Source: Clostridiales bacterium Firm_04 (lineage in GTDB: Bacteria > Bacillota > Clostridia > Oscillospirales > Ruminococcaceae). From it: a stretch of 64,000 nt of DNA. The notes beneath the pieces are model-generated. The model was given only the letters and a program-made list of their open reading frames with translations, was not told where the DNA came from and ran no database searches. The stretch covers positions 1 to 64,000 of the forward strand of contig LVAJ01000023.1 of the NCBI GenBank assembly GCA_001603005.1, read 5' to 3'. How positions within the stretch are numbered: the stretch's first letter is position 1; the number at the start of each line of letters is the position of its first letter. A program made the position numbers and the translations under genes. This document shows positions 1-6,822 of this stretch, in pieces.

Positions 1-655
1 AATTGAGCGTGTCCAGATTGCCGCGGTCCCATGCGATTTCGATTGCATGCCGGATCGCGCGCTCCACGCGGGACGGTGTCGTCGTGAACTGCTCCGCAAC
101 GCGCGGATAGAGCTGCTTGGTCACGCTGTCGAGCAGCTCCGGCTCATGGTAGGCGCTGACGATCGCGCTGCGCAGATAGTGATAGCCCTTGATGTGTGCG
201 GGCACGCCGAGCTGATGAATGATGTCGGTGATCGTGATTGCGAGGTCCTGTCCGGCGCGGCTGGTGAATGCACCGAGCGGCTGCTTGTTCGTCAGCAGCG
301 AGATCCGTTCGCCGAGCACATTGAGGTCAAAGGGCTTGAGCATGAAATAGGCAGCGCCGTTCTGCATGACCTGCTGTTCGACAAAGCTGTTGTCATAGGA
401 CGATGTTACGATAAATGCGGGACGTTTTCCGCCGCCCGCACCGGCTTTTTTCATCAGTTCGATTGCGTCCATATGCGGCAGGATCGCGTCCACCACAACG
501 ACATCCGGCGTATCATTCCGAATGGATTCGAGAACGGTATTGCCGTTCTTCGGTCTTGTATATGCGTACATTCCCTGTGCACGCAGGACACTGGCGCAGG
601 ATACGCCGTACTCCGCCGTGTCGTCACCGATCAGAACCTTGACTTGCTTTTGCAT
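1..655 (-). CDS. spo0A: Spo0A, master regulator of sporulation (3' end outside window)
   Basis: Phosphorelay response regulator that switches on sporulation genes. The visible 218 residues hold an N-terminal receiver domain with the acidic pair D11/D12, phosphoacceptor D56 in VVVVDAIL, a switch Thr in FIVTSSYD and the conserved Lys in YFMLKPFD. After a linker, the start of the Spo0A-specific effector domain follows: [20 protein letters not shown] and the recognition segment with [20 protein letters not shown]. About 40 C-terminal residues lie beyond the window. The ATG at 653-655 has the ribosome site AAAGGAGGT just upstream. Its neighbour is spoIVB, as in many Firmicutes, but here the two genes are divergent rather than co-directional. 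Confidence 0.95.
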   Translation of the reverse strand, partial: MQKQVKVLIGDDTAEYGVSCASVLRAQGMYAYTRPKNGNTVLESIRNDTPDVVVVDAILPHMDAIELMKKAGAGGGKRPAFIVTSSYDNSFVEQQVMQNGAAYFMLKPFDLNVLGERISLLTNKQPLGAFTSRAGQDLAITITDIIHQLGVPAHIKGYHYLRSAIVSAYHEPELLDSVTKQLYPRVAEQFTTTPSRVERAIRHAIEIAWDRGNLDTLN

Positions 656-684
656 GGTTCTACCTCCTTTTGCGTTATGTTTCC

Positions 685-713
685 ATTTTATCACACCGGA
701 AAACAGAATGCAA
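685..713 (-). promoter_or_regulatory. Sigma-A-type promoter of spo0A
   Basis: On the minus strand a -35 TTGCAT (708-713) and a -10 TAAAAT (685-690) are separated by exactly 17 bases, about 30 bases before the spo0A start codon. This fits a vegetative promoter. A sigma-H promoter could not be recognised with confidence. Confidence 0.6.
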
Positions 714-739
714 GAGCGAAGAATCAGGAAGCAAGCCTA

Positions 740-851
740 ATTCTGTCGAGGAACAGAATATTTTGAAGAATACTATAAAATGCACGTAAATGCGTCGATA
801 TTGAAAGTAATATCAAAATATGCATGCCGGATTCTGCCTGCTTGTGTCGAA
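740..851. promoter_or_regulatory. Candidate Spo0A-binding (0A) boxes between spo0A and spoIVB
   Basis: TGTCGAA, an exact match to the 0A-box core, lies at 845-851, and a one-mismatch copy TGTCGAG at 744-750. The second sits inside a small inverted repeat, ATTCTGT (740-746) against ACAGAAT (753-759). Autoregulation of spo0A by its product is known in Bacillus; binding here is inferred. The rest of the 379-base gap (656-1034) shows no gene. Confidence 0.35.
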
Positions 852-1034
852 TCGTCCGCGATGCGGTCGGGTTTTGCCGTCTGCATTGTCCGCATGGATC
901 CGCCGGACGGCGCAGCAAGATTCCGGCAGGAAAACTGCCTGCATTTCCGATGATTGCGGCGGCAGATATCTGCACATACTGATCCCGTGCGGGGATCGCA
1001 GCAGACAGCGCGCCCGCGGAGAGGAAGAATGCAG

Positions 1035-2252
1035 ATGAACATTCCGCAGAAATGGATCACAAAAATCACGGCATGTGCGGCGGCGCTGCTGCTCGGACTG
1101 GGCGGTGCAGCGGAACATTACGCGCTGAATCTGCCGGATCATTTTTATAAAGAGGCTGACCGTCCGCTTACGGTCGCGACGGCACTGCCGGTCACATTCC
1201 GGAGCAAAACGCCCTCTGTGCCGCATGTGCAGGAAGCAGAGGTGCGGCTGTTCGGGATGATTCCGGTCAAGACGGTCTCGCTGACGACGGTCGCGCCGGC
1301 AGACGTCTATGTCGGCGGCGAGCCGTTCGGCATCCGCATGCTCATGGCAGGCTGCATGGTTGTTTCGATGAGCAGCATTCCGGGGCTGCCGGATGATGTT
1401 TCACCGGCGGCAGATGCGGGCATCGCGGTCGGCGATATCATTCAGGAGGTCAACGGCAGGCGCATCACGGGCAATGCCGATTTGCAGGCAGCCGTATCCG
1501 GTTCGGATGGCGAAGCGGTCTCGGTGACGCTCCTGCACGGCGATGCAGCGGAAACGGTCTCGGTTCAGCCGGTCTATTCGCCGCTGACAAAGCGCTGGCA
1601 GACCGGTATGTGGGTGCGGGACAGCACCGCGGGCATCGGCACGGTGACATACTATATGCGCACGCCTGCCGGAAAGATCCGGTTTGCGGGGCTCGGACAT
1701 GCCGTCTGCGATCCGGATACCGGCGAGCAGATCCCGCTGGCATCGGGCGATGTGATCGCTGTGTCGGTCAAAGATGTGCGCGCGGGCAGTGCCGGCAGAC
1801 CGGGCGAGCTGCGCGGCAGCTTTGAGACCGGCGACAGCATCGGGACGCTGCTTGCGAACACACCGAGCGGCGTTTTCGGCATGATGCAGGCGCTTCCGCA
1901 GCGACAGAAGCGCGTTCCGCTCGGATTCCGTCAGGATATCCGGCGCGGCGAGGCAGTTATCTATACCACAGTGGACGGCACGCAGCCGCATCCCTATACA
2001 GTCGAGATCGAGGAGATCCGCAGCGCAGACGAGTCTTTGCGCGATCTGGTGATCCATGTGACGGATCCGGCGCTGCTGGAGCTGACCGGCGGGATCGTGC
2101 AGGGGATGAGCGGCAGCCCGATCGTGCAGAACGGCAGGCTGATTGGCGCGGTGACGCATGTGTTCGTGCAGGATCCGACCAGAGGCTACGGCATCTTTGC
2201 GGAGCACATGTACGCGCAGACTGCCGCCTTTGCCGATGCAGCCGGCGGGTGA
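1035..2252 (+). CDS. spoIVB: SpoIVB, sporulation signalling serine peptidase (S55)
   Basis: SpoIVB is secreted from the forespore and cleaves SpoIVFA to activate pro-sigma-K processing. The 405-residue product has an N-terminal membrane anchor (about residues 8-25), a PDZ domain (about 100-190, with AGIAVGDIIQEVNGRRI) and the S55 catalytic domain. The catalytic His is in GLGHAVCDPDTG (near residue 221) and the Ser in GMSGSPIVQNGRLIGAVTHV (near 361). Length agrees with the family (about 420). I chose ATG 1035 because GAGGAAG lies 7 bases upstream; an in-frame ATG at 1029 is too close to it. A hairpin terminator follows the stop. Confidence 0.93.
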   Translation: MNIPQKWITKITACAAALLLGLGGAAEHYALNLPDHFYKEADRPLTVATALPVTFRSKTPSVPHVQEAEVRLFGMIPVKTVSLTTVAPADVYVGGEPFGIRMLMAGCMVVSMSSIPGLPDDVSPAADAGIAVGDIIQEVNGRRITGNADLQAAVSGSDGEAVSVTLLHGDAAETVSVQPVYSPLTKRWQTGMWVRDSTAGIGTVTYYMRTPAGKIRFAGLGHAVCDPDTGEQIPLASGDVIAVSVKDVRAGSAGRPGELRGSFETGDSIGTLLANTPSGVFGMMQALPQRQKRVPLGFRQDIRRGEAVIYTTVDGTQPHPYTVEIEEIRSADESLRDLVIHVTDPALLELTGGIVQGMSGSPIVQNGRLIGAVTHVFVQDPTRGYGIFAEHMYAQTAAFADAAGG

Positions 2253-2273
2253 TGCACAGCCGTTCTCATGCCA

Positions 2274-2312
2274 TAAAAAACGGGGCGTTTCTGCTGAAAC
2301 GCCCCCTCTTTT
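2274..2312. terminator. Bidirectional terminator between spoIVB and the HPr gene
   Basis: Stem GGGGCGTTT (2282-2290) / AAACGCCCC (2297-2305) with a 6-base loop. A T-run follows on the plus strand and an A-run precedes it (a U-run for minus-strand transcripts), so it can serve both convergent genes. Confidence 0.85.
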
Positions 2313-2392
2313 TCAGTTACAAGCAGCAAGTCAGGTGCGCTGCCATGTATGCAGAACCCTGAACAGGGCTGCTTTTATATTATCAGATGCGC

Positions 2393-2665
2393 TTAGCGGC
2401 TCTCATCGCTGAAACCGCTGTCAACCAGTTCGACCAGCGAAGCGACTGCATCTTCTTCATCCGTGCCGTCTGCGATGATACGGATCGCCGTACCGCCGAC
2501 GATACCCAGCGAAAGGATACCGAGCAGAGACTTCGCATTCACGCGGCGCTCCTCTTTCTCGATCCAGATTGCAGAGCGGAACTCATTTGCCTTCTGAATG
2601 AAAAAGGTTGCCGGACGTGCGTGCAGACCAACCTGATTCTGAACCATGACATCTTTGATACACAT
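2393..2665 (-). CDS. ptsH: HPr phosphocarrier protein of the PTS
   Basis: Small phosphocarrier (90 residues) that passes phosphate from enzyme I to sugar permeases and, when phosphorylated on Ser46, acts as CcpA corepressor in Firmicutes. Both sites are present: His15 in GLHARPAT and Ser46 in NAKSLLGILSLGI. The start ATG at 2663-2665 follows AAAGGAGAG. No other PTS gene is adjacent. Because His15 is intact this is HPr rather than Crh; with few PTS transporters known in cellulolytic ruminococci, a mainly regulatory role is possible but only inferred. Confidence 0.9.
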   Translation of the reverse strand: MCIKDVMVQNQVGLHARPATFFIQKANEFRSAIWIEKEERRVNAKSLLGILSLGIVGGTAIRIIADGTDEEDAVASLVELVDSGFSDESR

Positions 2666-3058
2666 AAACTTTCTCTCCTTTAAGATTTCGTAACCCAAAT
2701 TGCGGACAATCGGATATGTGTTCCGTCCTGCGCCGTCACACACGGAAGAAAATTCGCAAAGGACGCAAGCTGCAATTTAGAACAGGTGTACTACGGCTGC
2801 CTGCACGATTCTGCCTGACCAGCCATGCATATACATTCTGTAAACCCCTTCCAAAATATACCTACCGTATAACACCGAATTGCTGTTTCAAATCCCGGCA
2901 GCTTCCGATTTTTACGGAACCACGCTCTCATTATACTGAATTTTTTCCGTTTCGTCAATGTCTTTTCTACACAAAAACGGCGCGGTGCCCCAAATTTCTC
3001 CCCTATGCTACATTCCGGAGAATCCGGATGCACTTGGTTTGGTCACTTTCACGAAAAC

Positions 3059-3127
3059 TTTTTGTTGAAATTTTGTTGAAAAGCTTTGTGGGTGTGCCTA
3101 GTTTTCAACAAAACATTTTGTTGAAAG
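3059..3127. repeat. Cluster of four TTTGTTGAAA repeats, one inverted
   Basis: Direct copies at 3061-3070 and 3072-3081, then an inverted copy (TTTCAACAAA, about 3103-3112) facing another direct copy (3117-3126). The last two can form an 11-bp hairpin with a two-base loop, just beyond the trmD stop. It may be the end of the trmD transcript, but the usual U-run is absent. The remaining gap 2666-3142 shows only AT-rich sequence and no supported gene. Confidence 0.6.
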
Positions 3128-3142
3128 TCACAAGAGGAGCAT

Positions 3143-3838
3143 CTATTTTCGGGAAATCCACTTTTCCCAGAGGTCGGGACGGCGCTCTTTTGTGATCCGT
3201 TCACTTTGCTCCGCGCGCCATGCGGCAATATTTTTGTGATGTCCGCTCAGAAGCACCGGCGGGACGGATTCGCCCTCCCAGTTTTCCGGTCGGGTATACT
3301 GCGGGTATTCCAGCAGCCCGCTGAAATGACTCTCCTCGGTATAGGCATCGGGTGAGGGGAGCACATCCTCGCACATGCGCGCGACGGCATCCGTCAGCAC
3401 GAGTGCGGGCAGCTCGCCGCCCGTCACGACATAATCGCCGATCGAAATTTCCTCGTCGGCAATGCGGTCGAGCACGCGCTGGTCAATGCCCTCGTAATGC
3501 CCGCAGAGCAGAAAAAGCCGCGGCATCTGTGCCAGCTCGCGGACGCGCTGCTGTGTCAGCGTTCTGCCCTTCGGCGAAAGATAGATCGTGTGCATCGGCA
3601 GATCGGACATCGCCTGCACCGCCTTCCAGCAGTCATAGACCGGCTGTGCCTGCATGACCATGCCCATGCCGCCGCCGAACGGGGAATCGTCCACGCGGTT
3701 GTGCTTGTCGGTGGTATAATCGCGGATCTGGTGGCAGCGGACGCTGATCGCGCCCTTTGCGCGTGCTCTGCCGAGAATGCTTGCGGAGAGCACCGCCTCA
3801 CACATCTCCGGAAAGAGGGTGGCAATTTCAATCTGCAT
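3143..3838 (-). CDS. trmD: tRNA (guanine37-N1)-methyltransferase TrmD
   Basis: Methylates G37 next to the anticodon to prevent +1 frameshifting. The 231-residue sequence has the SPOUT knot motifs: LLCGHYEGIDQRVLDRI and GDYVVTGGELPALVLTDAVARM, plus the N-terminal IEIATLFPEMCEAVLSASILGRA. Length is typical. Its ATG overlaps the rimM stop by one base (TGATG), so the pair is translationally coupled. In B. subtilis the order rimM-trmD-rplS is usual; here rplS does not follow. Confidence 0.96.
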   Translation of the reverse strand: MQIEIATLFPEMCEAVLSASILGRARAKGAISVRCHQIRDYTTDKHNRVDDSPFGGGMGMVMQAQPVYDCWKAVQAMSDLPMHTIYLSPKGRTLTQQRVRELAQMPRLFLLCGHYEGIDQRVLDRIADEEISIGDYVVTGGELPALVLTDAVARMCEDVLPSPDAYTEESHFSGLLEYPQYTRPENWEGESVPPVLLSGHHKNIAAWRAEQSERITKERRPDLWEKWISRK

Positions 3839-4344
3839 CAGTCAAACAGCCCCTCAAGCGGACGGATCGCAATGCGGTCGCTGTCGAAGTCAATGCCGCA
3901 GACGACCTGCGGGATCACCGGCACAAGCAGCGATCTGCCGTCCGGCGCTTCGACCTCGTAAACATCGTTTGCGCCGGTTTGCAGCACATCCTTCAGGATG
4001 CCGTATTCTTTGCCGGAATCGGCATCGACAACGTGCATGCCCTGCAAATCCTGAATAAAAAAGGTATCGTCATCGAGCTCCACATCGTTGCGGTCCATGT
4101 ACAGCACGGTGTTGCGGAGCGCATTGGCAGCTTCCGGCGTATCGACGCCTTTGAATTTGACCAGCGCCATATTTTTCTGAACGGAAGCGCGTTCGATCTC
4201 CATCGGGAGATGCTGTTTGCCGCGGTAGAGCGTTTCAAATCCGCAGAGAAATTCGGCGCTGTCGCACCACGGCATGACCTTGACCACGCCGCCGAGGCCG
4301 TGCGTGTTGACGATCTTGCCGATTTCGAGAAATTGTTTTTTCAT
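3838..4344 (-). CDS. rimM: Ribosome maturation factor RimM
   Basis: Assists maturation of the 30S head domain, binding S19. The 168-residue product shows the N-terminal EIGKIVNTHGLGGVVKV motif of the RimM beta-barrel and a C-terminal PRC-barrel region (NDVYEVEAPDGRSLLVPVIP, then VVCGIDFDSDRIAIRPLEGL). The size matches the family. It is immediately upstream of trmD with a one-base overlap. The start has only a weak ribosome site (AGGTTCC-like context), so expression level is uncertain. Confidence 0.95.
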   Translation of the reverse strand: MKKQFLEIGKIVNTHGLGGVVKVMPWCDSAEFLCGFETLYRGKQHLPMEIERASVQKNMALVKFKGVDTPEAANALRNTVLYMDRNDVELDDDTFFIQDLQGMHVVDADSGKEYGILKDVLQTGANDVYEVEAPDGRSLLVPVIPQVVCGIDFDSDRIAIRPLEGLFD

Positions 4345-4413
4345 AGGAACCTCATTTGAAATAGCATCAGAATGATTGAGCCTTTGCCTGCCGGTTGATT
4401 TCAGCAGCGCTTT

Positions 4414-5586
4414 TTACGCATCGGTGATCTCCGCGCAGAAGCTTGTACCCGCAAGGCCGTCCGCCGGTACGCCGAGCGCTTCGCAGACGGTCTGCGCGAT
4501 ATCCGAAAAGCCTGTGCGGATGCCGAGATCGACCGGCTTCACATGCTTGCCCCAGACGATCAGCGGAATATATTCGCGGGTATGGTCGGTGCCGTGTGCC
4601 GCCGGATCGCAGCCGTGATCGGCGGTCAGGATCAGCAGGTCATCGTCCCGCAATTGCGGCAGCAGTGCGCCGAGCTGTGCATCGAACGCATTGAGCGCCT
4701 GTGTATAGCCCGCGATGTTGCGGCGGTGCCCGTAGGCGCTGTCAAATTCGACCAGATTGACGAAGCAGAGTCCCTCGAAGTCCCGCGCGGCAAGCTGTAT
4801 GGTCTTGCCCATGCCGTCGTCATTGGAAACGGTGCGGTGTCCCTCGGAGATGCCCTGTCCGTTGAAGATATCGCGGATCTTGCCGACCGAGATGACCGTT
4901 TTGCCCGCTTCGATGATGCGGTCAAGCGCAGTCGGGGCAAAGGGCGACACGGAATAATCGTGGCGGTTTGCGGTGCGGGTAAAGTTCGGGTATTCGCCGA
5001 TGAACGGTCTTGCGATGATGCGTCCGACTGCAAATTCGCCCTGCATGATCTCACGCGCCTGCTCGCAGATTTTATAGAGCTCCGGTACGGGAATGACGTC
5101 CTCATGCGCAGCGATCTGGAGCACGCTGTCGGCGGATGTATAGACGATCAGCGCACCGGTTTCCATGTGTTCTTTGCCGTAATCGCGGATGACCTCGGTA
5201 CCGGAATAGGGCAGGTTGCAGAGGATTTCTCTGCCGGTCGCCTGCCGCAGACGGTCGAGGACTTCCTGTGGGAAGCCGTCGGGGTAGGTTTTCATGGGGA
5301 TCGTGGAGATCAGACCGGCGATCTCCCAGTGACCGGTCGTGGTATCCTTGCCGGCGGAGCGTTCGGCGCATTTGCCGTAGGCAGCGCAGGGCGATTCCGC
5401 GGGTGTGCCGCAGCCGATGCCGCTGATATTAAACAGTCCCATTTGCGTGAGATTCGGGACAAAGAGCTTGCCGGAATCCACGCAGGAGCGGATCGTATGC
5501 GAGCCTGCGTCGCCGAATTTTGCAGCATCGGGCAGTTCGCCGCAGCCGCAGCTGTCCAGAACGATCAAAAAAACACGTTTTGCCAT
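4414..5586 (-). CDS. deoB: Phosphopentomutase DeoB
   Basis: Interconverts (deoxy)ribose-1-phosphate and -5-phosphate in nucleoside salvage. The 390-residue protein is an alkaline-phosphatase-fold metalloenzyme: metal ligands are visible in FLIVLDSCGCGELPDA near the N-terminus and in LLILTADHGCDPAAHGTDHT near the C-terminus; the substrate-loop segment KDTTTGHWEIAGL is present. The start at 5586 (MAKRVFLIVLDS) follows GGGAGG. A consensus promoter lies about 65 bases upstream. No deoC or nucleoside phosphorylase neighbours, so it is probably monocistronic. Confidence 0.96.
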   Translation of the reverse strand: MAKRVFLIVLDSCGCGELPDAAKFGDAGSHTIRSCVDSGKLFVPNLTQMGLFNISGIGCGTPAESPCAAYGKCAERSAGKDTTTGHWEIAGLISTIPMKTYPDGFPQEVLDRLRQATGREILCNLPYSGTEVIRDYGKEHMETGALIVYTSADSVLQIAAHEDVIPVPELYKICEQAREIMQGEFAVGRIIARPFIGEYPNFTRTANRHDYSVSPFAPTALDRIIEAGKTVISVGKIRDIFNGQGISEGHRTVSNDDGMGKTIQLAARDFEGLCFVNLVEFDSAYGHRRNIAGYTQALNAFDAQLGALLPQLRDDDLLILTADHGCDPAAHGTDHTREYIPLIVWGKHVKPVDLGIRTGFSDIAQTVCEALGVPADGLAGTSFCAEITDA

Positions 5587-5650
5587 ATTGCGCCTCCCTG
5601 ATATTCTTGCGAGATTGTGTGGATTTTGCGTATGCTGTATTGCTGTTTCT

Positions 5651-5679
5651 ATTATATCACAGCGGCATGCAAAAGTCAA
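5651..5679 (-). promoter_or_regulatory. Promoter of deoB
   Basis: Minus strand -35 TTGACT (5674-5679) and -10 TATAAT (5651-5656), spacer 17 bases. Confidence 0.8.
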
Positions 5680-5738
5680 TTCGCAGGCGGAGCGGGCGTG
5701 GCTGTTCAGGGATTTATTATTACGCATCTATTACGCAT

Positions 5739-5763
5739 CCGGCGCGCACAGGATTAAAGTTTT
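5739..5763. repeat. Left copy of a 25-bp perfect inverted repeat
   Basis: The 25 bases here are the exact reverse complement of 6743-6767. Weaker similarity continues a few bases on both sides. The pair brackets about 1 kb containing the small gene at 6302-6607. Confidence 0.85.
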
Positions 5764-5965
5764 GATCGAACTTTTTCAAAAGTTCGCGGGTTCTTAGGGC
5801 AGAGCCATAAGCCGCTCTCCGCAGAGAGCGGAACACCCCAGCGTTCTGTTTCGGGAAGAAAAGGGCTTGGGAAAAGCCCCCCTTTCTAAAAGGGGCAGCT
5901 TGTCCCATTCCAAATAGCATCCGCGAAGCGGATTCCTCTTTTTTATGACTCCCTGTTTCGACCAC

Positions 5966-6062
5966 TCCCCGGCGGGGAGCCCCCGCTGGCAATTTCCTTC
6001 GGGAGCCGGTTTCGCGGACTGCCCCTGCATTCCAAGCACACGCCGCTAGACGCGGCTTCTGC
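5966..6062. repeat. Dispersed GC-rich repeat (same family as copies near 37.7 and 37.9 kb)
   Basis: The block beginning GGCGGGGAGCCCCCGC, then TTCCTTCGGGAGCCGG and ending ACACGCCGCT..ACGCGGCTTCT matches, with substitutions, 37673-37762 and 37929-38017. No coding function: reading frames crossing this stretch (5720-6160) lack ribosome sites and run through the repeats. Apart from repeats, 5680-6190 shows no gene. Confidence 0.65.
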
Positions 6063-6190
6063 TGTGTGAATGCTCCCCCACGCTTGCGCCCCGCATCCGA
6101 AACAGGAGCATGCGTCCGGATCCGTGCAAATGCAGCCGCAAAAAGAAAAAGGACGCCCATTTCAGTACGGTGCCGATATAGAAGTTATTC

Positions 6191-6229
6191 GCCATAGTAT
6201 TTCTGATGCAAAGTCAGAAGTGCTGTGCC
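6191..6229. repeat. Hairpin repeat upstream of the 6.3-kb gene
   Basis: GCCATAGTATTTCTGA, a 7-base loop, then an imperfect complementary arm. Related hairpins lie at 43236-43274 (perfect 16-bp stem) and 46645-46683 (one wobble pair). Confidence 0.75.
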
Positions 6230-6236
6230 GTTTCTA

Positions 6237-6265
6237 TTGACTGTACGGCGATACCGTGCTATAAT
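6237..6265 (+). promoter_or_regulatory. Promoter of the small gene at 6302
   Basis: -35 TTGACT (6237-6242), -10 TATAAT (6260-6265), spacer 17. The whole hairpin-plus-promoter block is homologous to 46645-46740. Confidence 0.8.
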
Positions 6266-6301
6266 GATTACAAACACAAATCGAAATTCAGGTGAGCGAT
6301 C

Positions 6302-6607
6302 ATGAAGCAATTTGAGTATATCAAATGGTTTTGGAAACACAATAATGATGATCTTCCGAATCTTTTATTATATGAAATAGATTTGGAAAGGGAGAGATAC
6401 GCTGCAAGAATGATAGAGGTGTATGCAGATAAAAGCGTCATTCCTGTTATCGAAAAGGGATTTGATTTTATCACGGAAGCACCTGTTCCAACAATAGATG
6501 AGATCAATATAGAACCTGAATTTTATGCTGTGATGATTTCAAAGGAAGAATTTGAAAAAGTGTATCAATCAGCAAAATATGCAGGAGATATCAGTTTTCC
6601 GAAGTAA
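6302..6607 (+). CDS. Small hypothetical protein, DUF6881-like
   Basis: A 101-residue acidic protein, clearly AT-richer than its neighbours. The pattern of an aromatic N-terminus (FEYIKWFWKHNND), LLLYEIDLERERYAARMIEV and a C-terminal EINIEPEFYAVMISKEEFEKVY resembles DUF6881, a small family I recall as frequently linked to toxin-immunity loci; that assignment is from memory and moderately sure. No signal peptide or membrane segment. AGGTGA precedes the ATG. No toxin gene is adjacent. It has its own promoter and a downstream hairpin, both shared with the locus at 46.7-47.8 kb, and is bracketed by a 25-bp inverted repeat, suggesting acquisition. Confidence 0.7.
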   Translation: MKQFEYIKWFWKHNNDDLPNLLLYEIDLERERYAARMIEVYADKSVIPVIEKGFDFITEAPVPTIDEINIEPEFYAVMISKEEFEKVYQSAKYAGDISFPK

Positions 6608-6656
6608 TATACTGGCAGATTCTGATTTATCTGAGCAGCCATACATCATACAATGT

Positions 6657-6700
6657 CCCGAAGCACTTTGAAATGCTTCGGGGCAAAATTTCTATATGGA
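6657..6700 (+). terminator. Hairpin terminator-like repeat after the 6.3-kb gene
   Basis: Stem CCCGAAGCA (6657-6665) / TGCTTCGGG (6674-6682) followed by GCAAAATTTCTATATGGATA. The same tail follows the hairpins at 47753-47782 and, more diverged, at 51031-51047. Confidence 0.65.
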
Positions 6701-6742
6701 TAACAGTCATATATGAGCGTCCTCATTGGGAAAGGCTTGCGC

Positions 6743-6767
6743 AAAACTTTAATCCTGTGCGCGCCGG
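6743..6767. repeat. Right copy of the 25-bp perfect inverted repeat
   Basis: Exact reverse complement of 5739-5763. Confidence 0.85.
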
Positions 6768-6780
6768 TTACGTTATAAGA

Positions 6781-6816
6781 AAATTGAAAGCGGTCAGATC
6801 ACTCCAACCGCTTTCC
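6781..6816 (-). terminator. Terminator of the P-type ATPase gene
   Basis: On the minus strand GAAAGCGGT / ACCGCTTTC (6807-6815 and 6786-6794) with a 12-base loop, followed by a short T-rich tail. Confidence 0.75.
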
Positions 6817-6822
6817 TGAATA

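Noticed and set aside
2716-3195. 159-codon plus-strand frame between the HPr gene and trmD
   Set aside because: No ribosome site, composition unlike neighbouring genes, and it crosses the repeat cluster into the antisense of trmD.
5720-6160. 146-codon minus-strand frame
   Set aside because: Runs through dispersed repeats, has no ribosome site and no recognisable protein features.
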